A stretch of 64,000 bases of DNA from assembly GCF_036826855.1 (NCBI RefSeq), contig NZ_CP104578.1, forward strand, positions 1,736,001 to 1,800,000, given 5' to 3'. Every line of letters begins with the position of its first letter. Positions within the stretch are counted from its first letter, which is position 1. Position numbers and translations under genes: made by a program. Below, in pieces: positions 56,877-64,000 of this stretch. The DNA comes from Streptomyces sp. SJL17-4. Its GTDB lineage: Bacteria; Actinomycetota; Actinomycetes; Streptomycetales; Streptomycetaceae. The notes beneath the pieces were generated by a model, which saw only the letters and a list, made by a program, of their open reading frames with translations, had not been told where the DNA came from and searched no databases.

Positions 56877-57455
56877 ATGGCCACGAACGCGAAAGAACGG
56901 CTCCTCAGCGCGGCGGAGCGTCTGTTCTACGAAGAGGGGATCCGGGCCGTCGGCATCGAGCGGATCCTGTCCGAGTCCGGAGTGGGCCGCGCCTCCTTCT
57001 ACCGCCACTTCCCCAGCAAGGGCGATGTCGTCGTCGAGGTCCTGCGGCGCCGGGACGGCATGTGGCGCGCCTGGCTCGACGGCCGGATCGCGGTGAGCGA
57101 GCGCTCCCCCGAGGAACTGCCGCTGGCACTCTTCGACGGCCTCGCGGAACGCTTCGCCGCGGCCTCGTTCCGCGGCTGCGCCTTCATCAACACGATGGTC
57201 GAGACGGCCGATCCGGACAGCCCGGCCCACCATGTGGCGGCCGAGCACAAGGAGAAGGTCATCGCGGTCCTGGACCGCCTGCTCACCGAGGGCGGCTACC
57301 GCGACCACGAGGCCCTGGCCCGCCAGCTGGCCCTGCTGGGCGACGGAGCGATCGTGACGGCCCTCCGCGAGGGGACACCGGAGGCGGCGGTACGGGCCAG
57401 GGGCGTGGCGGAAGTACTGCTCCGGACGGCGGAGAGGGAGACGGCCAAGGTGTAG
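56877..57455 (+). CDS. TetR/AcrR family regulator
   Basis: 192 residues. HTH AKERLLSAAERLFYEEGIRAVGIERILSESGVGRASFYRHFPSKGDVVVEVL, and a ligand domain with FRGCAFINTMVETADPDSP, the TetR_C pattern seen in regulators of AhpD/oxidoreductase genes. Divergent from the AhpD-like gene; the operators lie between them. Confidence 0.93.
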   Translation: MATNAKERLLSAAERLFYEEGIRAVGIERILSESGVGRASFYRHFPSKGDVVVEVLRRRDGMWRAWLDGRIAVSERSPEELPLALFDGLAERFAAASFRGCAFINTMVETADPDSPAHHVAAEHKEKVIAVLDRLLTEGGYRDHEALARQLALLGDGAIVTALREGTPEAAVRARGVAEVLLRTAERETAKV

Positions 57456-57719
57456 GGGGCGGCCGGGTCGGGGGCCGGGCGTCGAAGCCCGGCCGGGCGG
57501 CCCGGCCCGGCGGCCCGGTCGGGGGCCGGGCCGGGCCTGTCGCTCGGGCGGGTAGCCGCTCGGTCGGGTGCCGGGCCCGGGCCCCGGCGTCCGGACGCCG
57601 GGCCGAGCCCGCCACTTGGGCGGGTGCCGGGCCGGGCCCGCCGCCCGAGTGGGGTGCCCGGCCGGGCCCGGCGTTCGGGTCGGCGCCAGGCGCGGTCCGT
57701 CGCTCGGGGTCGTCCGCCG
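57456..57719. repeat. Low-complexity GGCCGGGC-type DNA, no gene
   Basis: Degenerate short repeats of GGCCGGGC/CCGGGCCC fill most of this gap between the TetR gene and the convergent ligase gene. Many self-pairings are possible. No gene, promoter or distinct terminator stands out. Confidence 0.6.
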
Positions 57720-59453
57720 TCAGCGTGTGGCGGGCGTCCCCGGTCGCAGTTCGCTCCGTCGCACCTTGCCCGAGCGGGTGCGTGGGAGGTGGGCGATCAC
57801 CTCGACCCCGCGCGGGACGAAGACCGGCGCGAGTCGTGCGGCGGCGAGGGCCAGGATTTCCGCGCCGATGCGGGCGTGCGCGTCGGCGCCCGACTCCCGT
57901 CGTTCCGGACGGAGTTCGACCACGGCGTACGGGGCCAGCCCGCCCTCCGGGTCCTCGCACGGCACCACCGCCGCATCGGCCACCTCCGGGTGGGTGCGGA
58001 GCACCGCCTCGATCTCCATCGGGGAGACCCGGTGGCCGTGGGACTTGAAGACCTCGTCCATCCGTCCCAGCAGCCGGATCGAACCGTCCGCGCACCGCTC
58101 GCCCCGGTCCCCGGTGCGGTAGAGACCGTCGGCGAACGCCTCCGCCGTGCGCTCGGGCAGGCCCGCGTACCCCCGCATCAGGCCCGGCGGACGCTCCGTC
58201 AGATCGACGCAGACCTCGCCGGATTCGCCCCGCTCCCCCGTCTCCGGGTCGCGCAGCACGATCCGGTAGCCCGGGAGCGGGTGCCCGAGCGGGGCGAGGG
58301 GTTCCTCGGTGCCGGGGGCACGGCCGATGAGAGCGGTCGCCTCCGTCTGGCCGTAGCCGTCGCGGACCCGTACCCCCCATGCCGCCTCGATCCGTTCCAC
58401 CGTCTCGGCGGTCAGGGGCTCTCCGGCAGCCGTCGCCTCGCGCAGTCGGGGTGCCGCCGCGCCCCCGCTCACGTACGGAAGCAGGGACCGCCAGGCGCTG
58501 GGCGGCGCGCAGAAGCTGGTGACGCCGTGCGTCGCGAGGACGCCCGGCAGAGCGGCCGGCGGGAGGCCGCCGTCCGGGGGCGCGAGCACGGTGGCCTCCG
58601 CCGTCCAGGGGACGAAGAAGCTGGACCAGGAGTGCTTGGCCCAGCCGGGCGCGGAGAGGTTGAGGTGCCGGTCGCCGGGGCGCAGGCCGCTCCAGTACAG
58701 GCTGGAGAGGTGCCCGACGGCATAGCCCGCGTGGCTGTGCTCGACGAGTTTGGGCAGTGAGGTCGTCCCGGAGGTGAAGTAGCAGAAGGAGGGGTCGGCG
58801 GCGGGGGTGGGCCCGTCCGGGACGAAGCGGGGCCGCCCGGGACGACGCGTGTCGGGGTACGGGACCCAGCCGGCCCGGTCCGTGCCGCCGACGGTCATCC
58901 GGACGCCCGGCACCGACCCCGACCCCGACAACGATCCCGGCCCCCGCCCCGGCAACTCGTCGAGCAGCGGCACGAGTTCGGGTGCGCACACCACGTGCCG
59001 GATGCCACCCCGGCCGATCCGGTCCGCCGCCTCGGAGCCGGTCAGGTCCTGGTAGCCGGGGACGACGACCGCGCCGAGCTTGATGCAGCCGAGCAGCGTC
59101 TCCCACAGTTCGACACGGGTTCCGAGCAGGATCAGGACGCGGTCGCCCCGTACGACCCCCTGCTCGCGCAGAGCCGTCGCCAACACGTCCGAGCGTGCGG
59201 AGAGTTCGGCGAACGACACCCGGTCGACGACGGGGACGCCGCCGTCCGGACCCGGCCGGCCGAGGAGTTCGAGGGCCGGGCGCTCGTTGCCCTCGGCGAT
59301 CACGTCGAACCAGTCGAGGGCCCAGTTGAAGTGCTCGGCGCGCGGCCACCGGAAGGCGGCACAGGCCGCCTCCCGGTCGCCGCGCAGCCGCAGCAGCAGA
59401 TCCCGCGCGGCCCGGTACTCCTCGTGGGCGGATGTTCCGGCGGCGCCGCTCAC
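57720..59453 (-). CDS. AMP-binding acyl-CoA ligase (MACS-like), third gene of mutase operon
   Basis: 577-residue ANL ligase. FRWPRAEHFNWALDWFDVIA at the start, P-loop YFTSGTTSLPKLVEHSH, PGWAKHSWSSFF, GYGQTEATAL, YRTGDRGE and the C-terminal SGKVRRSELR with the catalytic Lys. Paralogue of the synthetase at 17664-19349. Its ATG overlaps the stop of the mutase/flavoprotein gene (ATGA). By context it may activate a carboxylic acid made by, or joined to, the mutase product. Confidence 0.9.
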   Translation of the reverse strand: MSGAAGTSAHEEYRAARDLLLRLRGDREAACAAFRWPRAEHFNWALDWFDVIAEGNERPALELLGRPGPDGGVPVVDRVSFAELSARSDVLATALREQGVVRGDRVLILLGTRVELWETLLGCIKLGAVVVPGYQDLTGSEAADRIGRGGIRHVVCAPELVPLLDELPGRGPGSLSGSGSVPGVRMTVGGTDRAGWVPYPDTRRPGRPRFVPDGPTPAADPSFCYFTSGTTSLPKLVEHSHAGYAVGHLSSLYWSGLRPGDRHLNLSAPGWAKHSWSSFFVPWTAEATVLAPPDGGLPPAALPGVLATHGVTSFCAPPSAWRSLLPYVSGGAAAPRLREATAAGEPLTAETVERIEAAWGVRVRDGYGQTEATALIGRAPGTEEPLAPLGHPLPGYRIVLRDPETGERGESGEVCVDLTERPPGLMRGYAGLPERTAEAFADGLYRTGDRGERCADGSIRLLGRMDEVFKSHGHRVSPMEIEAVLRTHPEVADAAVVPCEDPEGGLAPYAVVELRPERRESGADAHARIGAEILALAAARLAPVFVPRGVEVIAHLPRTRSGKVRRSELRPGTPATR

Positions 59454-62400
59454 CCCACGCCCCCGAGCGTCACGCCCCCGAGCACCGCCGGGCCGAGCTC
59501 CGCGGGCCCGACCGCCCGGCGGCTCTCCCGGTCACCTCCCGCGTCCACCGCACCCCCCACCAGCGCCTCCGCGATCGCGTCGGCGTCCCGCGTGAACGAA
59601 CCCCACGGGCCCGGCCGGCCGCTGCCCACCTGCGTGAACCAGCGGGTGAACTCGCTGGGGATGCCCAGCACATGGGTGCTGGTGTCCACCGAGCCGTCCG
59701 CCCGCACCGGGTGGAACGGCGCATCGGTGCAGTCGAGGCCGCCGGTGGCGAACTCCTCCGCCCCGTCGACCGCGTTGGTGAAGGTACGGATCTCCCCGTC
59801 CACCATCAGCCCCCGGATCAACGGGTCCCGGTCGGCGGTCAGATCGGTGCCCGGCACCCGGGCGTCCACGACCACGTCCAGCGGCACCCAGGAGTTCTCC
59901 ACCTGCACCGACTCCACCGTGAACCGCCCCTCGACGGGATCGGCGCCGAACCGGGCGCCGGGGCCCACCGGTTCGAGAACCCCGGCCGCGAGCAGCGCGA
60001 GGAACTGCTCCGAGCGCAGCTGCGGCGGTCCGGTCGAGACCATCGCCGCGACCGGGCCGAACTCGGCGAGGAACCAGCGGTGCGAGGCAGGGGTGAGTCC
60101 ACCGAAGTCGACGACGGTACGGATCGTCTGCCGGACGTCCCGGAGGACGTCGGCGGCCGCCTTCAGGGGTCCGTCGGCGTTGCCCTGGCGCGCCTCGAAG
60201 AGGTCGGCGCGCAGCCATTCGGTGAGCACCTTGTGGTACTCGGCCGGGGAGCCGAAGCGCCGTTGGCCGAACGGGCGGGCGAGCGCTTCGAGTCCGGCGA
60301 TCGGCCGGGCGTCGACCCGGTAGCCGGCGGCGAGCCGTTCCAGAAGCCGGGGATCGGGCCGGGGGTCGGACCGGTCGGCGAGGGCCCGCGCACCGCGTTC
60401 GGTGAACTCGTCGGCGACTTCCGGGCCGTGGACCTGGCGGATCCGGGTGGCGAGGAGGACGAGGTTGACCTCGGCGAGCAGCCAGGGCAGCACCGACTCC
60501 TCGAAGTCGAGCGGCGCCCTCTCCGCACGTAACGCGGCCATCCGTTCGGCGGTGAACAGCCGTGCCCGGTACCGGTGTTCCGGCCCCTTCTGGTTGGCGC
60601 CCCGGGTGAGCAGCGGCACGCCTCCCCGCGAGCCGGCCAGGATCCGGGGCTCCTTGCCGCTGGGCAGGTAGAGCAGGCCCTCGGAGCCCTCGGTGAAGGT
60701 GCCGCCTCGCCCCAGGGTGAGCTCGGTCAGGATGTCGTAGAAGGTGAGCCCCATGCCGAGGATGCCGACGCTCGCGCCCGCCGGGATCTCGGCCAGCGGC
60801 ATCTCGCTCGCGGAGCCGCCGGCGATGTAGCGGACGGGGCGGGCGGGTGTGCTGTGTTCACGGGCGAACCGCGTCCAGGCGCGCTGGTCCGCGTCGAGCT
60901 CGTTGACGGGGTGGCCGGTGGCGAGAACCAGCCGGTCGACGGTGAGGACGTCACCGCGGTCGAGTCTCAGCCGGTGCGTGGCTCCGGTCTCGCCGCCCCC
61001 GCCGCTGCCCCGGTCCGCGCAGATCACCCGGGCGGTGACGCGGTGGACGGTGAGGGAAGGCGGCAGGGTCTCCTCGATCCGCCGCATGACATGGGTGAGG
61101 TAGCGGCCGTAGACGGCGCGCGGCGCGTAGCCCTCGGGCTCGGCCCCGGCCGGGTCGTCCTCGGCCCACCACTGGCCGAGGGACGGTCCGGCGCCGGGCC
61201 GGTGCGGCCCCTCGTCGGCGGGCCCGGAGAACATGGTGACCTCCTGGGCCGGGGTGTTCATCAGGAACCACGGCGACTGGTCCGTCCGCCAGATCCGTCC
61301 GGCCCCCGCCTCGTACGGATCCACGGCGAACACCTCGATCGGCCGCGCGGGCGGCGTCTCGGCGCAGCGGGCCGCGAGCCGCTCCAGTACGGAGAGGCCG
61401 CGCGGGCCCATGCCGACGAACGCGATCCGCAGCGGCGTCCCGGACGGCGCCGGGGCGGCCCGCGGCAACGGCTCCGGCGGCGGGTTGGTGGCCGCGGCCT
61501 GGTCGTGCTCACGGGCGACCCGGCCGAGCATGCCGGAGAGCTGGCGTGAGGTCATCGGAACGGTCCTCCTGCTGGTGGTGAGCAGCGGCAGCGCGCCCAG
61601 ATCCGTCCACTGCAGGCGCCCGTCCGGTGCGACGGTGGACCGGACGGCGCCCCGGTTGTCGGGGTGCAGGCAGAACGGCACGTCGAGCAGGCCGCGGTCG
61701 AAGGCCTTGAGCAGGGCGACGCCGAGGTCGTCGGAGAGCCCGAGGACGGTGGTGACCAGGGCGCGCGCCTCGACGAGCGTCTCCTCGGCGTCGGCCTCGG
61801 CGGCGGACCTGGCGCCCTGGTGCGTGCCGCGCCGGGGCGCGGAGCGGGCGGCGTCGGCGGCGATCCGCAGGGCGGTGAGGTTCTCCTCGACGGTCGGGAT
61901 GCGGTGCGCCTCGGTCTCGGTCTTCACGATCAGGCGCTGGGCCCCGCCCCGTACGGCCAGTTCGGCGCTGCGGCGCAGCAGCAGCCGGGCGCCGGGCACG
62001 GTCCTCGGGTAGACCCCCATGTACGTGTAGAGCACGATGTGGCGGTCGACGGAGGGCGGCAGGAACTCGTCGGCGAGCAGCCGCAGCGCGGTGAGCGCGC
62101 CGGTGTCCTGGGCGGGATGGGTCTGCTGGGCGTAGCTGAGGGAGACGCTGGTCGCGCCGTTGGCCGCGAAGAACAGGCACTCCAGGAGCGAGACGGCGAC
62201 GAGCAGCGACGGCGGGCAGAGCTGGCCGAGGAGGCAGCCGCCGAAGGATTCGAGATGGGCCCGGCGGCCGTGCGCGCGGCTCTCCTCGGTGAGGAACTGG
62301 ACGGAGTCGCGCCAGGCTGCGACGGATTCGGCGAGCGGGGTACGGCCGTAGGGCAGGCAGTACGAGACGGGGCCGCCCTCGGAGGCGGCGAGCCCGGCGG

Positions 62401-62779
62401 CGGCCATGGTGCGGAAGATGGCCAGCGGGTCGGCGGAGCCGTGCCGGACCTGGACGGGGGTGGTGCCTCCGGCCGCGGCGGCGACCCGCGCGGTGGTCCT
62501 CGGGCCGTGGCTGACCAGCGGGAACCCGTTGAGGGGCCGGCCGGCGCGCAGGGCGGCGGTGGCGGCGGCGTGGTCGCCGACGCGGGTGTAGCTGTCGATG
62601 GTGAGGGTGGCGACGGTCCTTTCGGGCAGGGCGGCGACGGCGGCGACTCCGCCGGCCATCACCTCGGGCGCGACCATCCCCATCCGGGGCTGGACGACCA
62701 GTTCGCCGGCCGCGGCCGACTCCTGGACGAAGGCGCCGAGATCGCCGGGGGCGAGCGGGGGCGGGGCGGAGGTCGTCAA
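59450..62779 (-). CDS. Glutamate mutase large subunit in frame with FAD/NAD(P)-binding protein
   Basis: One open frame of 1109 residues. Residues 1-410 match methylaspartate mutase E: LVVQPRMGMV, VRHGSADPLAIFRTMAAAGLAASEGGPVSYCLPYGRTPL, SLSYAQQTHPAQDTGAL, LDVPFCLHPDNRG. From about 445 a PF13454-like FAD/NAD(P)-binding part begins (IAFVGMGPRGLSVLERLA), with RIWRTDQSPWFLMNTPAQEVTMF, VLATGHPVNEL and GILGMGLTFYD. No stop separates the parts, so either a fusion protein is made or the second part is also started internally at 61555. TTG 62779 was chosen because it overlaps the mutS-like stop (TTGA); GTG 62800 is possible. Probable substrate: glutamate to 3-methylaspartate. Confidence 0.8.
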   Translation of the reverse strand: MTTSAPPPLAPGDLGAFVQESAAAGELVVQPRMGMVAPEVMAGGVAAVAALPERTVATLTIDSYTRVGDHAAATAALRAGRPLNGFPLVSHGPRTTARVAAAAGGTTPVQVRHGSADPLAIFRTMAAAGLAASEGGPVSYCLPYGRTPLAESVAAWRDSVQFLTEESRAHGRRAHLESFGGCLLGQLCPPSLLVAVSLLECLFFAANGATSVSLSYAQQTHPAQDTGALTALRLLADEFLPPSVDRHIVLYTYMGVYPRTVPGARLLLRRSAELAVRGGAQRLIVKTETEAHRIPTVEENLTALRIAADAARSAPRRGTHQGARSAAEADAEETLVEARALVTTVLGLSDDLGVALLKAFDRGLLDVPFCLHPDNRGAVRSTVAPDGRLQWTDLGALPLLTTSRRTVPMTSRQLSGMLGRVAREHDQAAATNPPPEPLPRAAPAPSGTPLRIAFVGMGPRGLSVLERLAARCAETPPARPIEVFAVDPYEAGAGRIWRTDQSPWFLMNTPAQEVTMFSGPADEGPHRPGAGPSLGQWWAEDDPAGAEPEGYAPRAVYGRYLTHVMRRIEETLPPSLTVHRVTARVICADRGSGGGGETGATHRLRLDRGDVLTVDRLVLATGHPVNELDADQRAWTRFAREHSTPARPVRYIAGGSASEMPLAEIPAGASVGILGMGLTFYDILTELTLGRGGTFTEGSEGLLYLPSGKEPRILAGSRGGVPLLTRGANQKGPEHRYRARLFTAERMAALRAERAPLDFEESVLPWLLAEVNLVLLATRIRQVHGPEVADEFTERGARALADRSDPRPDPRLLERLAAGYRVDARPIAGLEALARPFGQRRFGSPAEYHKVLTEWLRADLFEARQGNADGPLKAAADVLRDVRQTIRTVVDFGGLTPASHRWFLAEFGPVAAMVSTGPPQLRSEQFLALLAAGVLEPVGPGARFGADPVEGRFTVESVQVENSWVPLDVVVDARVPGTDLTADRDPLIRGLMVDGEIRTFTNAVDGAEEFATGGLDCTDAPFHPVRADGSVDTSTHVLGIPSEFTRWFTQVGSGRPGPWGSFTRDADAIAEALVGGAVDAGGDRESRRAVGPAELGPAVLGGVTLGGVG
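61553..61576 (-). promoter_or_regulatory. Internal ribosome site and ATG inside the mutase/FAD frame
   Basis: On the minus strand AGGAGG precedes an in-frame ATG (61555-61553) by 9 nt, at the junction between the mutase part and the flavoprotein part. It would allow a separate 701-residue flavoprotein to be made in addition to the fusion. Confidence 0.6.
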
Positions 62780-63252
62780 GCCGCGGCCCGCCCGGTACAC
62801 GCACCGCCGAGGTCGGCCAGCCGACGCAGCAGGGCGGTGGGCGGGGTGCCGTCCGCGTACACCTCGTCGTATCCGGCGTCGAGGAGTTCGGCGGTGCGGG
62901 TGGCGGCGCCCTCCGGGGAGATGCCGAGGAGCCCGCCGATGACCATGGGGAGGGTGCGGGTCTTGCGGTCGGCGCGCAGGGCGCGGGCGGCGCGCAGCCC
63001 GTCCTGGTGGCCGTGGCCGTTGACGGAGGAGAGCACGACGAGGTCGGGGCTGGTCATCCGGGCGGTGTCGACGAGCAGTTGCTCGGGGACGCAGGGGCCC
63101 AGGTTGAGCACGGAGTGCCCGTGCTCCTCCAGGAAGAGCTGGAGGTGGACGAGGTTCCAGGTGTGGGCGTCGGAGGAACCGGTGGTGAGCAGGACCCGAC
63201 GGGAGGGCTCGGGACTGCTGCGCAGGGGCTGGGGCCGTGCGGACGGGGTCAT
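62776..63252 (-). CDS. Glutamate mutase small (B12-binding) subunit-like
   Basis: 158 residues. Cobalamin-binding Rossmann fold: VLLTTGSSDAHTWNLVHLQLFLEEHGHSVLNLGPCVP supplies DxH (axial His ligand), VVLSSVNGHGHQDG the SxL-type loop, and VIGGLLG the GG loop. The usual DxHxxG ends in Asn rather than Gly (DAHTWN). It would donate the adenosylcobalamin to the large subunit encoded next. ATG 63252 follows GGAGAG. First gene of the overlapped operon. Confidence 0.9.
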   Translation of the reverse strand: MTPSARPQPLRSSPEPSRRVLLTTGSSDAHTWNLVHLQLFLEEHGHSVLNLGPCVPEQLLVDTARMTSPDLVVLSSVNGHGHQDGLRAARALRADRKTRTLPMVIGGLLGISPEGAATRTAELLDAGYDEVYADGTPPTALLRRLADLGGACTGRAAA

Positions 63253-63363
63253 GGCGTCTCTCTCCGGAAGGGGTGCGGGCGGGTGGGTGTGCGGGGCCCG
63301 TGCGGCGGGCCGCGGACCCGCGCCCGTACCGACGCGAGCGGGACGTCGTACGCGACGGGCGGT

Positions 63364-63379
63364 CTGTCCGTACGGACAG
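63364..63379. promoter_or_regulatory. 16-bp palindrome upstream of the mutase operon
   Basis: CTGTCCGTACGGACAG, perfectly self-complementary, 112 bp upstream of the mutS-like start in a 425-bp gene-free stretch. Candidate operator for the operon. Confidence 0.5.
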
Positions 63380-63536
63380 GGGCGACGCGGCGTACGGGCG
63401 CGGGCGAGGCGGTGTGCGAGGCGCGGGGGAGCCGGTGTGCGGGCGGGCGCGAGCGGGGGCCGTGCGGGCTTCGACCGCGCACGGGGCGAACCCTCGCCGT
63501 GTACGGGGCGGGCGCCGGGCGGGCACGGGGGCGTAC

Positions 63537-63572
63537 CGGTCGTGCGACGAGCACGCGGTCGTCGCACGACCG
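63537..63572 (-). terminator. Cupin gene terminator
   Basis: CGGTCGTGCGACGA (63537-63550) pairs perfectly over 14 bp with 63559-63572, 8-nt loop, 106 nt beyond the stop of the cupin gene. It separates that gene from the mutase operon, which must then have its own promoter in 63253-63536. No clear -35/-10 pair was found there. Confidence 0.65.
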
Positions 63573-63677
63573 CGCAGGGCCCGAGGCCGCCGGGCCCTCA
63601 TGGGGACCCGGTGGTCTCTGGACCGCGCGGGGGTACCCCGGGGGTCGTGCGCGCCTGTGGGTGCCAGGTGGGGTGGC

Positions 63678-64000
63678 TCAGGCGCCGGGGACCCCGGCGC
63701 CGACTCCCGTGGTGATCTCACCGGCCCCGGGCGTACGCGCGGCCGCGGGGCGGGCGCGGACGGCGAGGACGGTGCAGCCGTCGGCGCTGGACATCTGGTG
63801 CCGGGTGCCCGGCTCCTCGACGACGAGGTCGCCGCGGTGGAAGCGGCGCCCGTCGCTGTGGTCGAGGGTGCCGTCGAGAACGAGCATCAGCTCATGGCCC
63901 AGGTGCTCGTGGAAGTCGCCGTGCGCGCCGGGCGGGAAGCGAAGCAGCAGCGAGGCGGAGTCCTCGTCCTCGGCCGGGTCGGGGCCCCAGAGGACGACGA
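63678..64000 (-). CDS. ChrR-like cupin (partial, runs off the window)
   Basis: About 107 codons of the C-terminal part; the start lies beyond base 64000. SLLLRFPPGAHGDFHEHLGHELMLVLDGTLDHSDGRRFHRGDLVVEEPGTRHQMSSADGCTVLAVRARP is a cupin with the metal ligands H-x-H...E and a later His, as in the ChrR anti-sigma cupin family. Function unknown; possibly related to the mutase pathway, or a metal-binding regulator. Confidence 0.8.
   Translation of the reverse strand, partial: VVLWGPDPAEDEDSASLLLRFPPGAHGDFHEHLGHELMLVLDGTLDHSDGRRFHRGDLVVEEPGTRHQMSSADGCTVLAVRARPAAARTPGAGEITTGVGAGVPGA

Noticed and set aside
63253..63721. An N-terminal extension of the mutase frame, and other frames, across the control region
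   Set aside because: Arg/Pro/Ala-rich composition, no ribosome site, and they would run antisense or out of frame over the B12-binding subunit and the cupin end.

Overview
The window is actinobacterial chromosome, almost certainly Streptomyces. It is very GC-rich, most genes carry strong GGAGG-type ribosome sites with frequent GTG starts and 4-base ATGA overlaps, and the families present are typical of the genus (MFS, TetR, LuxR and LysR regulators, secreted hydrolases, HelR with a rifamycin-associated element). No rRNA, tRNA, CRISPR array, intact transposase or phage module was seen.

Layout. 0-13 kb is a purine/glyoxylate module. A minus-strand operon uraD-uraH-uricase-permease takes urate towards allantoin. 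A YheO-like regulator and a thiamine-binding-like protein follow. hyi-glxR and gcl convert glyoxylate to glycerate, and a catalase sits beside them. Two regulatory layers are visible: paired 15-bp TTCCG-N5-C(G/A)GAA sites just downstream of the hyi and gcl promoters, and a different, almost identical 22-bp element over the -35 boxes of uraD and katA that links the H2O2-producing uricase operon with catalase. Embedded in this block are a secreted HNH nuclease and a divergent MFS/ArsR pair.

13-25 kb holds a zinc-ribbon/Mrr-like protein, a TIGR04222 membrane protein, a GNAT, two coupled acyl-CoA synthetases with a divergent GAF-LuxR regulator, a SUKH protein, a winged-helix protein, CorA, and a TetR/SDR pair controlled by three copies of one palindrome. 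25-31 kb codes for secreted proteins: a subtilase with FG-GAP repeats, a phospholipase A2 behind a YD-repeat-like region, and a lipoprotein. 31-43 kb has modA and a fused modBC, YnfA, a truncated flavoprotein, a carboxylesterase, a periplasmic-binding-like protein lacking a signal peptide, two poorly known proteins and a serine hydrolase. 42.8-53 kb has a broken SARP/BTAD gene, helR with its rifamycin-associated element, a small hypothetical, an AHSA1 protein with a decayed ArsR partner, an IS30-type-HTH/MarR regulator divergent from a DUF4097 protein, a radical SAM protein with an unusual cysteine spacing, an MFS/ArsR pair and a cold-shock-like protein.

53-64 kb has a secreted beta-helix protein, a LysR regulator, an AhpD-like/TetR divergent pair and, at the right edge, a tightly overlapped minus-strand operon: B12-binding glutamate mutase small subunit, glutamate mutase large subunit in frame with a FAD/NAD(P)-binding protein, and an acyl-CoA ligase. 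A partial ChrR-like cupin is upstream. This last operon is the best candidate for an undescribed pathway. Several gene remnants (MFS, PLP decarboxylase, isochorismatase-like, SARP, ArsR, TetR) show repeated gene loss between conserved blocks.
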